From assembly GCA_030587505.1 (NCBI GenBank), contig JAUQYY010000397.1:1-6297 (forward strand): a DNA stretch of 6,297 nt. The letters run 5' to 3'. This document shows, piece after piece, positions 5,644 through 6,297 of this stretch. Below the pieces are notes generated by a model. It worked only from the letters and a program-made list of their open reading frames with translations, had not been told where the DNA came from and searched no databases. The translations under genes were made by a program, and so were the position numbers. How positions within the stretch are numbered: the first letter of the stretch is position 1; each line of letters starts with the position of its first letter. Source of the DNA: Candidatus Sigynarchaeota archaeon (GTDB lineage: Archaea > Asgardarchaeota > Jordarchaeia > Jordarchaeales > Jordarchaeaceae).

Positions 5644-6297
5644 TCAGTACTTGATTTTTGCGTGTGCTCTTCTCAGTTCCTCAGCCTTATCCTCGGGGCG
5701 GTAATCGTAGGTCACCGTTCCCATAAATTCCTCAACCCCTGCGAAGAACTTCAGCTTGTCCTTCTCCCTCACCGGCGACGAGAACTCGATGTGGAAGTGG
5801 TAGTATTCGTAATCCGCCCCGTCTGTGGGCTGCTGATGGAGAGCTATGATGTAGGGGAAACTCGTGTCGAAAAGCTTATCGAAGGTCATAAGGACCTCTT
5901 TCAGAATCTGAGCCAGACCGTCCCTCTCCCCAATGGTGAGCTGGGGGAGGCTCTGAACGTGTCTCTTCGGGTGGATGTGTACACCGAAGGGCCACCTCGC
6001 GTAGAACGGCAGGAAAACGAGGTAATCATCGTTCTCCACAACAACTCGGACCCCGTCTCTTTTCTCCCGCTCGGTTATCTCACAGAACAGACACTTCCCT
6101 TTCTCTGCATGGAAATCTCTGCTTGACTCCAGCTCTCGCTGAATTCTGGGAGGTATGAAGGGGAAGGCGTAGATTTGCCCGTGGGGGTGGTCAAGCGTCA
6201 CGCCAATGATTCTGCCCTTGTTTTCGAAGATGAAGACGTACTTGACGTATTCTCGACTCCCGAGTTCACCGTATCTCTTCGCCCAGTGGTCAACTAT
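5644..6297 (-). CDS. galT: galactose-1-phosphate uridylyltransferase, 5' end beyond the window
   Basis: This enzyme of the Leloir pathway swaps UMP between UDP-glucose and galactose-1-phosphate through a uridylylated histidine. The last 217 residues are present. The frame is open to the right edge, so the internal GTG at 6201 is not the start. The active-site motif HPHGQ is at residues 37-41 of the fragment, the second histidine being the nucleophile by family precedent. It is followed by IYAFPFIPP, then CLFC at about 69-72, PFGVHIHPKRH, and YYHFHIEF, which corresponds to the metal-site YHWHIE of other GalTs. The usual length is about 330 to 350 residues, so roughly the first third is missing. 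It ends 57 bases before the M28 gene. I see nothing broken in the part shown. The physiological partner (galactokinase or a salvage route) is not visible. Confidence 0.92.
   Translation of the reverse strand: MVDHWAKRYGELGSREYVKYVFIFENKGRIIGVTLDHPHGQIYAFPFIPPRIQRELESSRDFHAEKGKCLFCEITEREKRDGVRVVVENDDYLVFLPFYARWPFGVHIHPKRHVQSLPQLTIGERDGLAQILKEVLMTFDKLFDTSFPYIIALHQQPTDGADYEYYHFHIEFSSPVREKDKLKFFAGVEEFMGTVTYDYRPEDKAEELRRAHAKIKY

Noticed and set aside
5662..6126. A 154-codon plus-strand open frame
   Set aside because: It is antisense to galT, whose active-site motifs are clear on the minus strand. The opposite frame is a shadow.
6199..6201. GTG at 6201 as the galT start
   Set aside because: The frame is open to the window edge with GalT-like sequence, and starting at GTG would leave only 185 residues, about half the normal length.

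Overview
The window looks archaeal. The best-placed promoter (before the M28 peptidase gene) is a TATA box about 28 bases from an ATG with no Shine-Dalgarno sequence, the arrangement of an archaeal leaderless transcript, and other gaps carry AT-rich TATA-like tracts. I cannot name a lineage. Every gene I can support lies on the minus strand, so the biological order runs from high to low coordinates.

In transcription order: the 3' two-thirds of galT (galactose-1-phosphate uridylyltransferase, running off the right edge); a membrane-embedded M28 zinc aminopeptidase with all metal ligands present; a metallo-beta-lactamase-fold hydrolase of the alkylsulfatase type, broken by an insertion; two tandem paralogous multi-pass membrane proteins of a family I do not recognise (called B, 1367-2632, and A, 104-1350); and possibly the first codons of another gene at the left edge.

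The main discovery is a 107-bp non-coding inverted-repeat element (MITE) at 3514-3620 inside the hydrolase gene. It has 26-bp terminal inverted repeats (22/26 matching) and is flanked by a perfect 9-bp direct repeat, CTCTCCGGA, as target-site duplication. Removing the element and one repeat copy (116 bp) rejoins the two fragments in frame across a family-typical junction (WIPERKIVFSGDF), giving 462 residues. The ends (GGTGATG...) and the 9-bp duplication resemble IS1-family elements. The element also carries a TTTATATG box pointing towards the downstream genes.

The second theme is indel damage in the paralog pair. Copy A is split by a one-base frameshift near 598, and the resulting stop and a restart codon overlap as ATGA. 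Copy B looks like one intact frame, but comparison with A shows that about 19 codons (2207-2262) are read in the wrong frame between a 1-base and a 2-base deletion that cancel. Either these genes are decaying or diverging, or the assembly has indel errors; galT and the M28 gene show no such damage.

No RNA genes or CRISPR arrays were seen. No gene-free stretch exceeds 300 bases; the longest is 4187-4335.
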